A stretch of 64,000 bases of DNA, from contig NW_024104321.1 in NCBI RefSeq assembly GCF_003945595.2, forward strand, positions 496,001 to 560,000, in the 5' to 3' direction. This stretch comes from Pipra filicauda (lineage: Eukaryota > Chordata > Aves > Passeriformes > Pipridae). The translations under genes were made by a program, and so were the position numbers. Below are positions 36,679 through 49,690 of the stretch, piece by piece. Position 1 is the first letter of the stretch, and every line of letters begins with the position of its first letter. The notes below the pieces were generated by a model. The model was not told the DNA's origin, did no database searches, and saw only the letters and a program-made list of their open reading frames with translations.

Positions 36679-36706
36679 GCACACACATATGGGCATATGT
36701 GTGTGC
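36679..36706. repeat. Perfect inverted repeat in a CA/TG tract
   Basis: The arms gcacacacatatg (36679-36691) and catatgtgtgtgc (36694-36706) are exact reverse complements with a 2-nt centre GG. It sits in a CA/TG/TA low-complexity patch that runs to about 36760. Confidence 0.8.
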
Positions 36707-36760
36707 ACACACACATGTATGTTCACATATATGGATATACATATGTATATATTTAGACAG

Positions 36761-39602
36761 ATGATTTTGCAAACAAAACAAAAAATAAATTACTGTATAT
36801 ATGGCCTTTACCTTCCTCCCACTATGAATGGTCTTTTTGTTAGTCTACTGAATAACCATTTGTCATGAGCTTTACTGTACCATGAAGTTATGATTAATAT
36901 TATGGCTCATGTACAGCGGGTTGAAAGACCATATTCATTTTCAAAGTCACGTTGCATTGATTAGAATTCACTGCAGGTTATTCAAATAACGATCCTCTCT
37001 TTTCCCAGGAGAATCTCCGTCTGATTTTTCTTTATCCTCATTAAAGATCCCAGGTGCAGACAAAGCTTTACATACTTCTAATTTGCATTATCCTTGGGAA
37101 GGAGGTAATTCACATGCCTTCAGTATATAGCACTTGTTTTTGTAGTTTGCTCTTTCTTATCTGTCTATTTAAATAAATCAAGAAATTTAGCTTTTATAAA
37201 CCCTCTGACAATAGAAAATGCCAAATTTTATTATGCTTAGTAATGAGCACATGTATTCTGAAATATCAATTATAATTCAGATTAGGGGAAACAATTTTTT
37301 TCTTTGCTCCTCACCAGGTTTTACTTAAAATTCAATCTCTGCTCACTCTCTCAGTGATGAGAAAAGGTGAATTTTTAAAGAAAATATATGGATTTCATAT
37401 CAGCCTTTGACTGATGTAAGAATATCCCTCAGCAAACAGTCAGTGAGAAATCATTGACAGGATTTAATAGTCTTTTTCTTTTTCCTTTTTACTGGTCGAA
37501 CATAGAGCAGTGAAAGCACACAGCATCTGTAATTGCCTGGTAGAACTTAACAGTCCCATTAACCCCCAAACTGCAGCACTTGGGTGGATTCCACATCTGG
37601 TTTCTGAGGCATAAATTGTGTGGGCCAATGTTTTGCAACAAAATAATCTGTCTTGGACTATTTTTAACGTGAGCCTTTGTGTAACGAGTTTAGCCTGAAG
37701 CAGACTGACAGCATTGTTGACATTTCATTGAGTTTCCACTCTCAAGAGAGAGGAAATTTTAGCTAATTAAATAACATTATAGTGTCTTAGAATCTACAAA
37801 GGTAATGCAAAACCACACAGCAGTCATACTGTATTTCTTAAGATCACTTGTGTATTCCTGAGGTTTCATTATGCAGAAGTCATTCTTCTAGCAGTCTTTA
37901 AAGCAAGTCATACATTAGATAAACTTTTCATAACTCAACCTTGACAGTAATATTTGTAAACTGGTTTGTGTATACATGACATGAAGCCAAATGGGGAAAA
38001 GAGCCATTAGAGAAATACTGAAGCAATTATTACTTTTCATCATCTCAGCACAAATGGACAGAACACGTCACCCATGTGTACTGGAGGCAGAGACAGCAAA
38101 GACCTTTTCTCTGTTCCTTTGTGGTTACCCATCTCCTCCTCTGCACCACAGGGATAAGGAAAAGGGCAGGGGAGGGGTGGGGCTGAGTTGGTTTATGGAA
38201 AGGTTGGTAATATGATGCAGGTCCCTCACTGGGGCAGGGATAAAATCTGGGGAAGGGTGGGGAGTGGTGGAGTCAGTGGGTTTCTCTTGCCCCTGCACCT
38301 TGTACTCTGGTGCTCACCCCAGCAGGAGGCAGGAGGTGTTGTCCTTCCCTTCCAACACCACAAGCACTTTCTGTGGGTGATCCGCTGTTAACCAGAGAGC
38401 ATCTGCCCCAAAATTAGACCAAAACAAAGGGCAAGTAGTATTAACTATGAAAGCTTTGAGGGCCAAGCCAAGGTGCCTTCTCCAGCTTTCCAACAACTCC
38501 TGCACTCCCTGATTCCAGCTGTTTGCAAAAGCTGGTGTCAGCCCTGGTGTTCTCAGGGCTTATGGCAGCAGCACATTTTGGGCAGCACCAGCAGCAGGTC
38601 ATTGGCACAGCAGGAAGTGCAGGACTTCACTGTCAGCTCAGGCAATGGTTAACTCACTACTGGAAAACACCTTCACCCCACCTGGAGCTGCTGATGGTCA
38701 GAGGAAGAAGAGAGAGTAAAACTGCTGCTGAGCTCAACGTTTGAATCTGATTTACCCAAGCATGCTGGGACACTGTGGTGAGGAAACTGCAGGAAATTTG
38801 ACCAGTTCAGCCTAATCAGGACAGCAGGACAAATCACTCCCCTCAGCTCTGTCCTGAGTGTGTGGCACAGCAGGCAGGTGACTGGACAGTAGTTCAGCTT
38901 GCCATTTCTACAGAAAACAAAGTAAATTGATTGAACTCTTTTCTGTGTGCAGGAAAGCGAGTCCTTTGTTTCCAACAGCTTTACTTCTGGGGTGTGGAGG
39001 CCCCCCACCTTCAGCCTCTTGTCTTGCTGCACATCCAGCACCTGTGATTATCTTGGAGGTGTTACACTGAGGGGTGTCAAGTAGTGTGTTTCTATAATAA
39101 GACTCTCGGACTGCCTGCCACATCAGGAAGAAAATAATGAATTTCTATGTTAATGAATTAATTTCTTTTTTAAGATGTTAACATTTCCCTGATAAGTGAT
39201 GATTTATATATCCTTTTTCATGACTAAAATGTTTCATGGTATTAAGGACTGAAGTACAATATAAAGGAAATACAGTGGCTGGAGAAATGAATTGTTTTCT
39301 TTGCATTTCCCCTTTAAACACAGGGTGCTATTTGCTGGTAATTTAAACTGATGGCCATCACAACGTGTCCTTTTAAGTTCTCAGTGCATGATAAGGACAT
39401 TTTATATTTGCATAACACCTTCCATCCTGCAAGAGCAAGGCATTTAAAAAAATGAATTTAGCATTATAATCTCCCAGCAGAGGTGATTCACCGCCATTCT
39501 GGCAGTGAAGAAAACTCAGAAATTGTCCCTGTGCATCAGGGGCACCAGCCAGACCTAAAATACTCTGGAACCCACAAGGGCTGCTAAGTCCTCTGATGGG
39601 GG
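36761..39602. other. Noncoding interval with a G+C-richer block
   Basis: The left part is AT-rich; about 37,000-37,130 contains 'ttatcctcattaaagatccc' and 'cttctaatttgcattatcc', weakly enhancer-like. From about 38,050 to 39,120 the G+C content rises and frames of 60-122 codons overlap on both strands; none is recognised. That block may be a decayed retroelement, but I found no bounded termini. Confidence 0.45.
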
Positions 39603-39638
39603 GGTGTGGTGTGCGCGTGTGCCTGTGCACGTGTGCGC
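39603..39638. repeat. Alternating purine-pyrimidine tract
   Basis: A run of GTGTGCGCGTGTG, CCTGTGCACGTGTGCGC, mostly alternating purine and pyrimidine with CG steps, which is the composition that favours left-handed DNA. No function inferred. Confidence 0.7.
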
Positions 39639-39779
39639 TCTGAGGGATCTCCACGTGGCCAGCTGCCTCCAGATGGACCTTGGGTCTTTTCCTGCATATG
39701 GCAGCAAGCTGAGATTTTCAGCTCCACAGAGGCAGAGGAGAGCTCAGGATCCTACAGTGAACCCCCCAAAATCTTTATT

Positions 39780-39960
39780 CTCCCATTAAGCCTCAGGGAG
39801 TCTGAAAGACTTTATTAGCCTTAATTGCGTTTTGCCTGGGATCATGAGGTCGGGGGGCTTGACGAGCTTTTGTTTTTAAAAACCTAACTTGCTTGCCAGG
39901 CGAGTTTTCCCAAGCTCTCATTTTATCGTGGTTTCCAGCAGGGGATCTTGTTTCAAGGGA
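39780..39960. promoter_or_regulatory. Candidate conserved noncoding element
   Basis: Contains 'attagccttaattgcg', 'cctgggatcatgaggtcgg', 'gcttgacgagctttt', 'ttgccaggcgagttttccc' and 'attttatcgtggtttcc' (a RUNX-like TGTGGTTT relative). CpGs are kept in a CpG-poor neighbourhood and there is no repeat. Inference from texture only. Confidence 0.3.
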
Positions 39961-42438
39961 TATGATCAAAGTAAAGGACATTTCTTCTGGGACTTATTTT
40001 ACATAGATTAGATCTCATTATGCAACTTGCTCTTTAGTCTATATTCTTTTTATAAGCTTCTGGCTATATGAATGAATTTTACATAGTAAAGTGTGAATTT
40101 ATTATAATGAATACACTTTCTCAGTGAAAGGGAGGCAAAATACAGCATAGTGTAATACATTTAAGCTTCCTTATCAACAACAAATTTCAGCATTGCAGCA
40201 GTTTAATCTTATCTCAAACAAGGTTGTTGCACAGTAATTTCAATGCAAATTTTCAGCTGACTTTTATTTCATTTTTAAGTTAAAAAATATTTTCTGGAAT
40301 TGTGACAAATTTTGCATTTCCTTCCTTTTTAAGCCTTCTTTCAAAGGCATGCATGATTTTTTAAGACTGCAAGATCTGCGCTTGATTAAGTCATTACAAC
40401 TTGACACCTTGAGAGTTCCACTGAGGTGAGAATTTGTGATAAAGTCCAGCAACTCCTTCTGAGTACAAAATGCTCTGGATTAGTTCTGTTGGACAATCTC
40501 TAATAAGACTGAAAATTGAAGAAATTAAAAGTGAACATAAAACAGATCTTAGCATACGCAGGAATTCTCTTCCAGTGCTGTTAAAGTTTAGGGACTGGTA
40601 GAATTGGGAATCTTTGTTAAAAGTTTAATTCTCATAGCATGTCAATAAGAATAGACTTTTCAATTTTATACTTTTGTTTTGTGCATCTATCTACAGTTCT
40701 GTTTAATCTGAAGTTTGGATCAATGCACGTGTGAGTTCCTCCGGTGCTTATGTGAATTAGAGGCTTTTATTTGCTGAATTTCTCCAAGTGAGCAAGTAGG
40801 TATGTTTTAATTATCTCATACTTTCATCTGATTTAAAGCTAAAATTATCAAGTGAACTACAAATTAATTGTCAAATAGAAGAGTTGTATGGTTTTGTTTG
40901 TTGGTCGAATTTTATAGCAACATACCCTCACCTTTCAAGTAATTTATTTGATAAGGTTTTTCAAGGCAAGTGATGATCTTAGAAATAGATTCAATCATTT
41001 TAACTCTTTCTCTATTATAATACATAAGTGGGGGAAAATAAGCTTCTTTTTTTTCTGTCAAAGACAAAACTTGCTTCTGTCAAGTCACTAAAACTGGTCA
41101 TTGAGCTAGAAGCTCAATTTCTATTCTCATAACTGTGAAATTTGCCCCTACTAAAAGACTTGCCTCCTTTTAGTCTGAAACACTGAGGGCAAAAATTAGA
41201 ATATATAGAGGATTTACTTTCCAACTGAAGCTGTAGTCAAAAAGTTTTTTGTATGAGGAAAGGGATTTTCACAAGTATTCAGCATTTACCTCTCTCTGGA
41301 CCCATAGAATTCAGTGCACCATGAGCACTCCTGAAAAACCCATTCTTATTTTTGTAGGGACTACTGCCCTATAGCACATATCCACATCTGAGGTCTACTA
41401 AATGTATACACCATGTGTTCACTACTTCTTCCCCAAATCTGGTTCAGTCTCAAATTAAACCCATGCAAAGGCTTGTGTACAAAGAGGTTAAATTCATACC
41501 AACATATTAATTGCACTCTTATTTACAGCTTGTAAGCAGCTATTATACATATTTCCCAGGTTATGATTCAGACTTTACACATCTTCAGTTTAGCATAGTA
41601 TAAGGCAGTGTCTCAAGAAAGGAACGGTTTTCAGTTAAATGGTTAATTAAGACTTGGAGATATTTTTTTTTCTGTTCAATGCAAGTCAAATTCTCAGTGC
41701 AAGTGGTTGAATCATCTTCAGAACTCTGATCATAATTAAACCACAAGGAGCCTGTTATGATTAAATGTGGGAAGCTGAAAATACGTGAACCATAACAAAG
41801 GATTTGAATTCACTTCAAGCTTTGTACAAAATGTTGTTTCAGATTTTTTTATCTTAGTATAAAAAAAGCTTTCATCCTACACCTTTTCTTTTTTTTCCCC
41901 AGGATTTCTTCCAAATTCAGTTATATTTCTCCAAATTAATAATAAATTTTGCACATGTAGCTGCTCTCTGAGTTTACTAATTTGTAGCAATTCCCTATGT
42001 ACTCTGTCCAACCAATAGACTTCTTATTTTTTATTAAAAATACAGAATTCTAAAGGATATTCTTTTCTTTAAACAGTTACACTTAACGTATTCGTAAGTA
42101 AATATTTCTCAAAATGACTTCCTCACAGCTGTATAATCCATATATGGTGTTGGTAGTCTACAATAAACTTCTAAAATCTATATTCTTTATTGTGTTCTAA
42201 TTCTTTATTACCATAATTATTTCTATTTCTGTCTTTCTAATTAGGCTATATAGCTTTTACAGAATAGCTTTTACACAGTATATTTGTTTTCCTGTTCATG
42301 TAATTTAATCTTGAATACTTGTAATCACAGCACATGCATATCTGAAAGGGACTAAATTCTGTAGTCTTGCCTTGGCAAAGGTCTTTTCTTGAAACAATGA
42401 ATATTTCGTGAAGGAATATGAGAAGCAATGTCTATTTT

Positions 42439-42440
<2 letters not shown>
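39961..42440. other. Noncoding AT-rich interval
   Basis: Strongly AT-rich with T runs; all frames are short and unremarkable. Confidence 0.55.

Positions 42441-42469
<29 letters not shown>
42441..42469 (+). repeat. (AAC)n microsatellite
   Basis: About nine perfect AAC units followed by a decayed A-rich end. Confidence 0.9.
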
Positions 42470-42739
42470 AAACACAACCAAAGATGGTCAATATTAACTT
42501 CTTATTGTTAGATCAATCTTTCCAACTTTGTGAAATTCAGAGTTGGAGACTTGAGTAAGATGAAGATGTACCAAGTCTGAACACGGACTACAGGATCTCC
42601 AAAGAAGGAGTGAATGAACCTGCACAGGATTTTGTTGTTCACTTCTCTCTCTGTTAACAGTAACACCAAAGAAAGCAGGCTGGAAGACATCTTTTCTCTG
42701 TGCACAGCCAGAAGAGAAAAAAATTCCTCTTCACTCCCT

Positions 42740-42761
42740 ATTCCCATCCATGGATGGGAAT
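42740..42761. repeat. Perfect 22-bp palindrome
   Basis: The half-site attcccatcca is followed immediately by its exact reverse complement tggatgggaat with no spacer; the centre is CCATGG. Such uninterrupted dyads of this length are uncommon by chance in unique DNA. It could be a dimeric factor site or a replication-slippage product. Confidence 0.85.
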
Positions 42762-44602
42762 GAATGTGCATAATCTCTATTGACTTGTGGTAACCGGTGC
42801 AGAACCAGGCACCTAGGTGCTGGCCTAAGGAGCATTGGATGCATAAGAAGTAGACAGGGAGGGGAATATTTTAGACAAGAGAAAATGCTGCACAGAGAGA
42901 GACCCTGTCTACTTTTTGGAGTCAGGTGCTTAATCTCAGTCTTTTTTTTACATATCTAGGTAAGAATCACATTAATGTCCTAGAATCCCCTTCAGGAAAA
43001 TGGTGCCTCAGTCACACTTTAGAGGCAGACTGTGGCACAAGCTTTGCCTGTATAAATGTTGGCTAAAGGAGGACTGTAGATGGAAAGCCTGATGATCAAT
43101 CACCATTCTGAGGAGCAGATGACCTAGGTTTCGGGTCCTTCCTGTTGAACCTATACCACTGACTAGAAAGGACTGAAAATTTGCCTTACTCAGAATAAGG
43201 ATCAGAGAAGCCAGGCCATGACTGCGTAAAGACCATTTACCTCATAAAGGTAGGTGCTTCAGCAGCCTGGGAGATGAGAAACTGTGATTACTTGCTCATA
43301 TACTTCCTAGGCTTAATGTTTACACTATTCAGGTGTCCTAATTCCTCCCTCAAATATGACTTTGGTACTTTCATCAGTTGTCGTCAGATCACTCAATTGC
43401 AATTCACTGAATCCAAGCCTGTACTTCTCACTTAAGGAAAACAGATACTAATATTAATGGGATTTTTGCCTACATGATCCCATCTGTGATGGGATGTCAG
43501 TCTCTGTGCTATGGCAGTCCCTGAAAGAGCATCTCCCATCCACCACCACCTTCTTATAGCTGAGGAATGTGCTACTACACACAGCTGGCTTTCCTTAGTT
43601 CAGGTTCAGGAAGTGACTCTTTACAAGCCAAACTAGTAGGGGTTGTTCACTGTATTTTATAGCATAATGGACAACATATCAAGGGGGAAATAATCATATT
43701 TACATTTTTTCTTCTAAGTAGAAGGAAAAGGAAATGGCATTCCAAAGAGTGATAAATTGAAAATTAATTCATTACAGGAATGTAGTGACTAGGAGATTTT
43801 TTTCACATTTTAATTAATAAATGGCATTTCCATCAGCTAAAAATACAAAGTAAATAAGTAGTAGTTACCTACAGACCATAGCATAGCATGAAATTCTTCC
43901 TTTGTAAGAATCCTGACACAGTGATCCCATTTTACAGGAAATCTTTCATTATGTTTAGGGCCTGCTTACCTTTAGTAATGAAAACCAGATCTTTTTCCAG
44001 TTAAGCCAGTTGCAAACCTTCTGGTTTTTTGAGCTGTCATAAAAAGTCTCTAATCCATATCACAAACACGCATCCTTATTTAGCTGGCTGTAGATGCAAA
44101 ACTGGTTACTGTCACACTGAGTGCTCATGGTCAAGGTTCAAGTAATGGTTAATGCTCTAAGTGAGGCTACACATAAGCGCATTTTAATTCTGAATACCTT
44201 GTCCTAGTTGGTGAACACAAAACAGCTCCCTAGCCATTTAATTATCTGAGATTATAATGATCCTAACTTTGAGTAGGATTTTCTGCCATACCTTCTGGTT
44301 TCTGAAAAGCAGTGCCCTGAAGCAAAACCAAGTTTGTCCCCTTTGTTTTTTGTGTATTATTTTATATATTTCTAATTTAATTAATTTTACAGGTTTATTA
44401 AAGTGGTTTATATCTTATGTTTCTTCACAGTGCTGGTTTATAGTTACTTTCCCTTTTGGAGGCATTAAACATATGAAAACAGGGTGCACACACATGAAGG
44501 AATACTTACTCACGCAAATAATCCAATTGAACTCGGTGAACTTCCTGAAGATAGCATTACTCATGCAAGCAAGTGATTACAGGACTGTATCACACAATGA
44601 AC
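42762..44602. other. Noncoding interval
   Basis: Unique sequence. At about 43,110-43,150 'gacctaggtttcgggtcctt' faintly resembles a MIR core but is too short to call. A 136-codon plus-strand frame (44257-44667) overlaps the next repeat and is rejected as a gene. Confidence 0.5.
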
Positions 44603-44700
44603 AGTGTGGGCCTGATTATCTTCTCACCTACACCGGTTTTACATCATTACAGTTCCACTGGCTCTAACGGAATTACTCTTCATTTTTCCTAATGTAAGAA
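44603..44700 (+). repeat. Amniote interspersed repeat relic
   Basis: The words 'gggcctgattatcttctcac', 'ctacaccggttttaca', 'ttacagttccactggct', 'ctaacggaattactc' and 'cctaatgtaag' follow a repeat I know from turtles, crocodiles and birds that reads GGGCCTGATTCTCCTCTCACTTACACC... with a GTAACTCC/GGAGTTAC inverted centre. It interrupts a long chance frame. The family name is uncertain. Confidence 0.52.
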
Positions 44701-45879
44701 AATTGAGATTTGCACACCTACTTAAAAAACTTGATAATAATAATAATGACCATGAATGAATGATGAATCGCTTAGGTACAATGCAACAAAATTAGCTCCA
44801 TAAGAACATTTCTGCTAAGATCTTGCTATTACCCAAAAGCATTTTGGAGCCTAATCCCTGTCTGACTGAGTTGAAGATGGCTTAGAGTTTGACATGCTCA
44901 TTTTTAATTCTTCCTGACCCTGGAGATCAAATTTGCTTAAAGTCCCAAGAGAAAGGTAAGGAAAATGTTACTGCATTCACCTTGTACATAGCGTAAGACA
45001 AGCATAAATGGGATTAATTTAAAATATTTTCAGATGCTATAAAATGCATGTGTTCTGCAAACACTCACAGGTGGCCAAGACCAAAGATCCTTGAGAGAAT
45101 TATCGACTGAATCATAGAAAATGTGCAGAAGTAGCATACAAGCCTCTCTTTAGACAATAAAAGTATCCAAAAGAACAGCAGTAAAGAGTTACAACCCACC
45201 AGAGAGCTTACTAGCATCAGTTTTTCTTAGTGGGCATCTCCATGGAAAAACTTTGTCCCCCTTTTTTTCCGGCAGTTTTGTACATCAAAGAGAACAACCA
45301 TTTCCCAAAATACATGTAGGGATGATTCTGATTCTGCGTTCACATCTCAGAATTCTTCATTTTGATAAATTAAAAATTCAACTTCATATATTTACCAAAT
45401 TTAAAACTCCCTGAGTCTCCAGCATGATTGCTTTGATGAATTAAGTCCTTCTAGTCCATTTAACGTGAAATAACAGACTTGTGTTGATGATGCTTTTGTT
45501 CTTGATAGCAGAAGACCTTGTTACTGAAAAATTAGCTACTAACCCTTAAGTAATCACTAACATTTCACCTCCTGAATATAAAAATGAAGAAAGAGCAGAC
45601 GAAAACAAACAAAAATTGTATTAATAATACATAACAAAGTGATGCCTACAAATGATATTTCAATAGGGAAAAAATAGGAAAACTACAGTTTTCATTGGGT
45701 CTTAATGTATGTATCCCTCTCTAATGCTTCCATCCTCAAGCAGTTCTGTTTTATTGACACAACAACACAAATTGCAGAAGTAAATTGAATCACAGGCTCA
45801 GAATGTAAAAATCAATGAGAAATAATTTCGTAGCACTAAAGCGAACAGTATAATGCTAGGTATTCATTTAATTAACCAT
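44701..45879. other. Noncoding AT-rich interval
   Basis: No open frame of 60 codons on either strand and no recognised repeat. Confidence 0.55.
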
Positions 45880-46180
45880 GAGCCTTTCCACATAATGCAC
45901 AATCACTGCCAGCTTTTCAGCTCACGGTTATTCCAGGAATAATGGGTTTGGGATTCATCTTTAGAAAACCTGCATTAATATTTGAAAGCATTTAAATCCA
46001 TTAGTGGGTCATCTGAACACTGCAGGTCACTTTTACATTGCTAATTGAAACAATAGTAATGGGTTATAATCTACTATCTAATAATGCCTGGAGTGTTTTA
46101 CCGCTTTTATATCTGCAGATTCCAGGAAATATGTAAATTTGTTGCTGAACTGTTATAAAATATGGAAATTTAAACTGCAA
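45880..46180. promoter_or_regulatory. Candidate conserved noncoding element
   Basis: Includes 'atttaattaaccatgagcc', 'cataatgcacaatcactgcc', 'ggaataatgggtttgggatt', 'gcattaatatttgaaagca', 'tccattagtgggtcatctg' and 'ttgctaattgaaacaatag', a high density of ATTA/TAAT cores plus SOX-like ACAAT. It is non-repetitive and has no open frame. Suggestive of a developmental enhancer; conservation not tested. Confidence 0.4.
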
Positions 46181-46699
46181 ACATGAAACTATTTCTTTTT
46201 ATAAATTAACAAAAAAAGCCACTCACAGCAACATTAATAAACTGAAGAGTTACGCTATATTTTGATGTCAGGATAAATTCCTTTCCATAGACTTTACGGT
46301 GTTCATTGCTTCTGCACTGTAGGCTCAACATCTGGCATTCACATTTTCAACATTGCCATTAGGAGAAAGTGAATATCATTAAACCAGTGAGTAAACAATC
46401 ATGTCATTGTTTCCATATGCAAGCTATACATTGACTCAGTCTGCTGTGTTCTGACAGCAATGTGTTTTGTTTTGGTTAGGTTTTTTCCCTCCATGAATTG
46501 ATGCAATCATTTTGTTTTTCATGGGATTTTCTGTTACTCCTGCATGAAGAAGTAGCCATGCCATATGGAAGTATGAATTTAGGGTGGGTTACTTTCAGTT
46601 TTGTGCTGCTTTCCTTTTCTCTTTTTTTTTTTTTTTAATTAAAAGGTACTGAGAGGTAAAGTTGCTTTACGAATTTTGCAGGTAATTGAATAGAACACA
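46181..46699. other. Noncoding AT-rich interval
   Basis: Unique sequence with a T-run of about 15 at 46622-46636. Parts may extend the neighbouring regulatory candidates. Confidence 0.5.
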
Positions 46700-46960
46700 A
46701 ATTGATACTTAGACCCTCATTTTCGTTTTTAATTAAACAGGCATCTTGCACATTTACCTGCATCTTCATAGGCTTAATTACAGTCTGATTGGGCAAAAAG
46801 ATCCAGAGAAGAGCATCTCATTACATCTGGGTAGGCTGCACTGGTAGGAATGTGTGGCATGTGTATAAGGGGAGGCATGTGTGTTAGTGAACGTGTTTAA
46901 ATAATTTACTTGGTTAATAAAATATGGATAGCATGTTTGAAGGAAAATTGTGGATCATTG
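46700..46960. promoter_or_regulatory. Candidate conserved noncoding element
   Basis: Contains 'tttttaattaaacaggcat', 'cacatttacctgcatcttc', 'ggcttaattacagtctgattg' and 'gagcatctcattacatctgg' (E-box-like CATCTG), in non-repetitive sequence. Inference only. Confidence 0.33.
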
Positions 46961-49559
46961 CATCACCTTTGCCCTCCTCAGTGGAAAAAAAAATCAGTTT
47001 GTAATGTGGTTGATGGGAGAGAATAAAAAAAAAATATATTGTGGGTAACATTTTAACACAAACCCATTAAACTGGAAACAATTCCATATTCAGCAAGGTA
47101 AACAAACTTCTTGCTTCCTAGTGACATATATATTGCCCTAACATGTGCCATTCTGTTTGCAAAATAATGGTTTTTGTGGGTGAATAAACCCCACAGCTTT
47201 TACTGCTTATCCCAGAGTGGCGTAATATTTGGTCCTCTAAGAATACAAAGCATCCAAACCTCCCTACTTGCTTTGTTTTACAAGGCAGAAGGGGGCTGCA
47301 GGCAGGATCTTATTCTGTAGGTTTGGTTTAAGAAGAGAGCATTGTTACAAGAAAGCTATACTTTCATTAGTATATTTTTTAGAAAATAGCTATTGATTAG
47401 GGCTGTGAGATGCTGTCAGAGGAAGAATCCTTCCTATTCAGTATCTCTTGGCATACGAGGAGGAGAAGGAGAGCCAAAAGTGTTTTTCCCCAGCTGACTG
47501 GTATGCCTCTCCTCAGTAACTGTTCTGTGATGGAGTCTGCCAGGTAGGGCTGGCAGAGGCAGGAGGGTCTCAGGAGATAGAAAACATCCTTCTATCCCAA
47601 CAGGAAATAACTCATGAGCAGGCACACCAGCACTGTGGAGTGAGAGCCCTTTTGTGCTTTGGGAGGGCTGCTCTGCCATGGTGATACAGCTACAGTGAGG
47701 AGGGGGGCTAGTTCATCATGATAGAAAGAATATCACCTCTGGTTTTCATTGCTATGCAGGGGATGAATTAAATTAATCTCCACTGGGCAATGATAAAGAT
47801 ATTTAAAAGGCAGTTGTTACTTGAATTTCAAAAATATGCAAAACCAGGAGAAGCAGAAGATGCTCATTGGTAGTCAGTCTCAGCCCTAGCTGGCCCTGTG
47901 CTAGGGTGGCATGAGAAGAACCTGGTCTGAGCCAAGAAAGTTATCCCCAGAGATAGATGGCTCTATAAATTACCTAGAGCTATTGAACGGGTAAAATTCC
48001 CAAGATATAACCTGTCACTCTCTAACCTTTCTTCAGCATAGGCCAACCCTTTGTGTACCCACTAATGATTCTACAGGCCCAGGGGTAATCAGGAGCCTGC
48101 ACTGTCTCATTGCATAGCACGTATCTTCCCTAGAAGATAGCCAAAACCCCAAAGCCTGGAATATAGTGACCGTGAATAGGTAGATTCTTCAGCTGGGAAC
48201 AAGTGCATTTTCCCTTCATTTCTGATATGTCATGTAAAAAAAATCATGGATCACTTATACAGGCAGGAACTGAATGCTAGTGATGGTCGATAGAGGCCTT
48301 CCAGGTCTTACAGAAAACTGTCCTTTAGCACCAGCCCTGTGTGCTGGAGAATAAACTGTCAGTGAGTGGAGTATTTTCAGCCTATTCTCACATTTGTGCT
48401 TGGTTCAGGTTTTATTTAACATTGGAAAACCTAAACAGATGACTGTTCTGGATAATATGGTTTGTGCTGTTGGCAAGCATGCAAAAGAGCACTTATTAAA
48501 CAAACAGTTTTTATTGGTTTTAAAAGGTTTAAGAAGGTCTTTTCCTCTTCTTTTCTTGGAAAGGAGCAAGATCTGTAAATTCATGGCATGGTAACATTGC
48601 TGTACTTTAATGAGGGCTTTTTCATTTAAAAATAAGTATTCTCCATTGGCAGTATAACCAGAACTTTTAACCCCATCGTACATATCACAGGTTCAAATGG
48701 AGATGCAGCCATGTACCATGTCTGGACACCTGGCCTTGTGAAAAAGAAGGGATTTTTCTTCCAGGTAGGTGTCTGCATCATAAGGACAGTCACTGTTGGC
48801 AATCTCAGCAGAGGAGCAACAGGCAAAATGTGGAGACAAATCTCGTCTTTCCACCCCAGAATACTTTTCTATATGCTACCATGGAGGTTATTCAGATAAA
48901 CAGCAAAATTCCCCTCTGAACTAAGTTTTGCTTGAGTGATGACAGTGTTTGTCGCATAATAAGGTCTTTAATTTGCTGCAATGTCAATAAGGCACCTTGT
49001 CAAGGATATTACACTTAATTAAACAATAAATAAACCAGACCCACCCTGCTCCAATCAGATAAAACTTGCCTGGCTGCCCAGGCCTGGAGGCTGAGAGGAT
49101 TCAGGGACTGTTCGGTGACTCTGAAGTGATGCAGGGAGTTGAGGCTTGCCAGGCTGTAATCCCAAGAGGATGCTAGTGACACTCTGGGTGAGACGTGTGC
49201 CCTGCCTTTGGAGACAGGGAGAAACAGATAGCTGAGGCTAAACAGAACTGCACAAGCAGCACACAGAGTCTCAAGGGAAGTGTGTCCCTGTTGAGACATT
49301 TTCCCTTGGTAAAATTAGCAAGTTCAGCTTCAGCTGTGCAGTATGTTGGTCAAAATCTCAAGAAACCCTGGAACCAATTTGTTCCACCTGGAAATTAGTT
49401 TCAGCTTTTATTGCTTTCAATTTTTGTTCCAGAGCAGATTCAGTTTCCAAAGGGAGGTCTTCGGTCCTTTGTCCTTTGTGTTTGTTTTTTCTTTTGGACT
49501 TCCAAAGCATATTAAAAGTTTTGAAAAATCAAAAGGAGAAGGAGGAGGAAAAAAAAAGG
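46961..49559. other. Noncoding interval
   Basis: Several overlapping frames of 60-143 codons on both strands (48394-49774) do not resemble proteins. A G+C-richer patch at about 49,040-49,300 is unrecognised. No bounded repeat. Confidence 0.5.
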
Positions 49560-49690
49560 AACAGCTTGATTTTCTTCTTGCCGCTAATTTTTTGTACAGT
49601 AAGATGTTTCCATGCAAGCTTCTTTGCAGGAAGCAAAGAATATCCTTTGCAGGATATTTCAAATATCAGCATCTGACATCAGATCCTATT
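49560..49690. promoter_or_regulatory. Noncoding block with two adjacent small hairpins
   Basis: Stem ttctttgc/gcaaagaa (49620-49627 with 49633-49640) is followed at once by stem aatatcct/aggatatt (49639-49646 with 49651-49658). Both share the direct repeat 'tttgcagga'. The stems are too short for a microRNA precursor. The surrounding sequence resembles conserved noncoding DNA ('cttgccgctaattttttg'). Confidence 0.35.

Noticed and set aside
44257..44667. 136-codon plus-strand frame
   Set aside because: Its last part is an interspersed repeat (44603-44700), and the first part is AT-rich hydrophobic chance translation.
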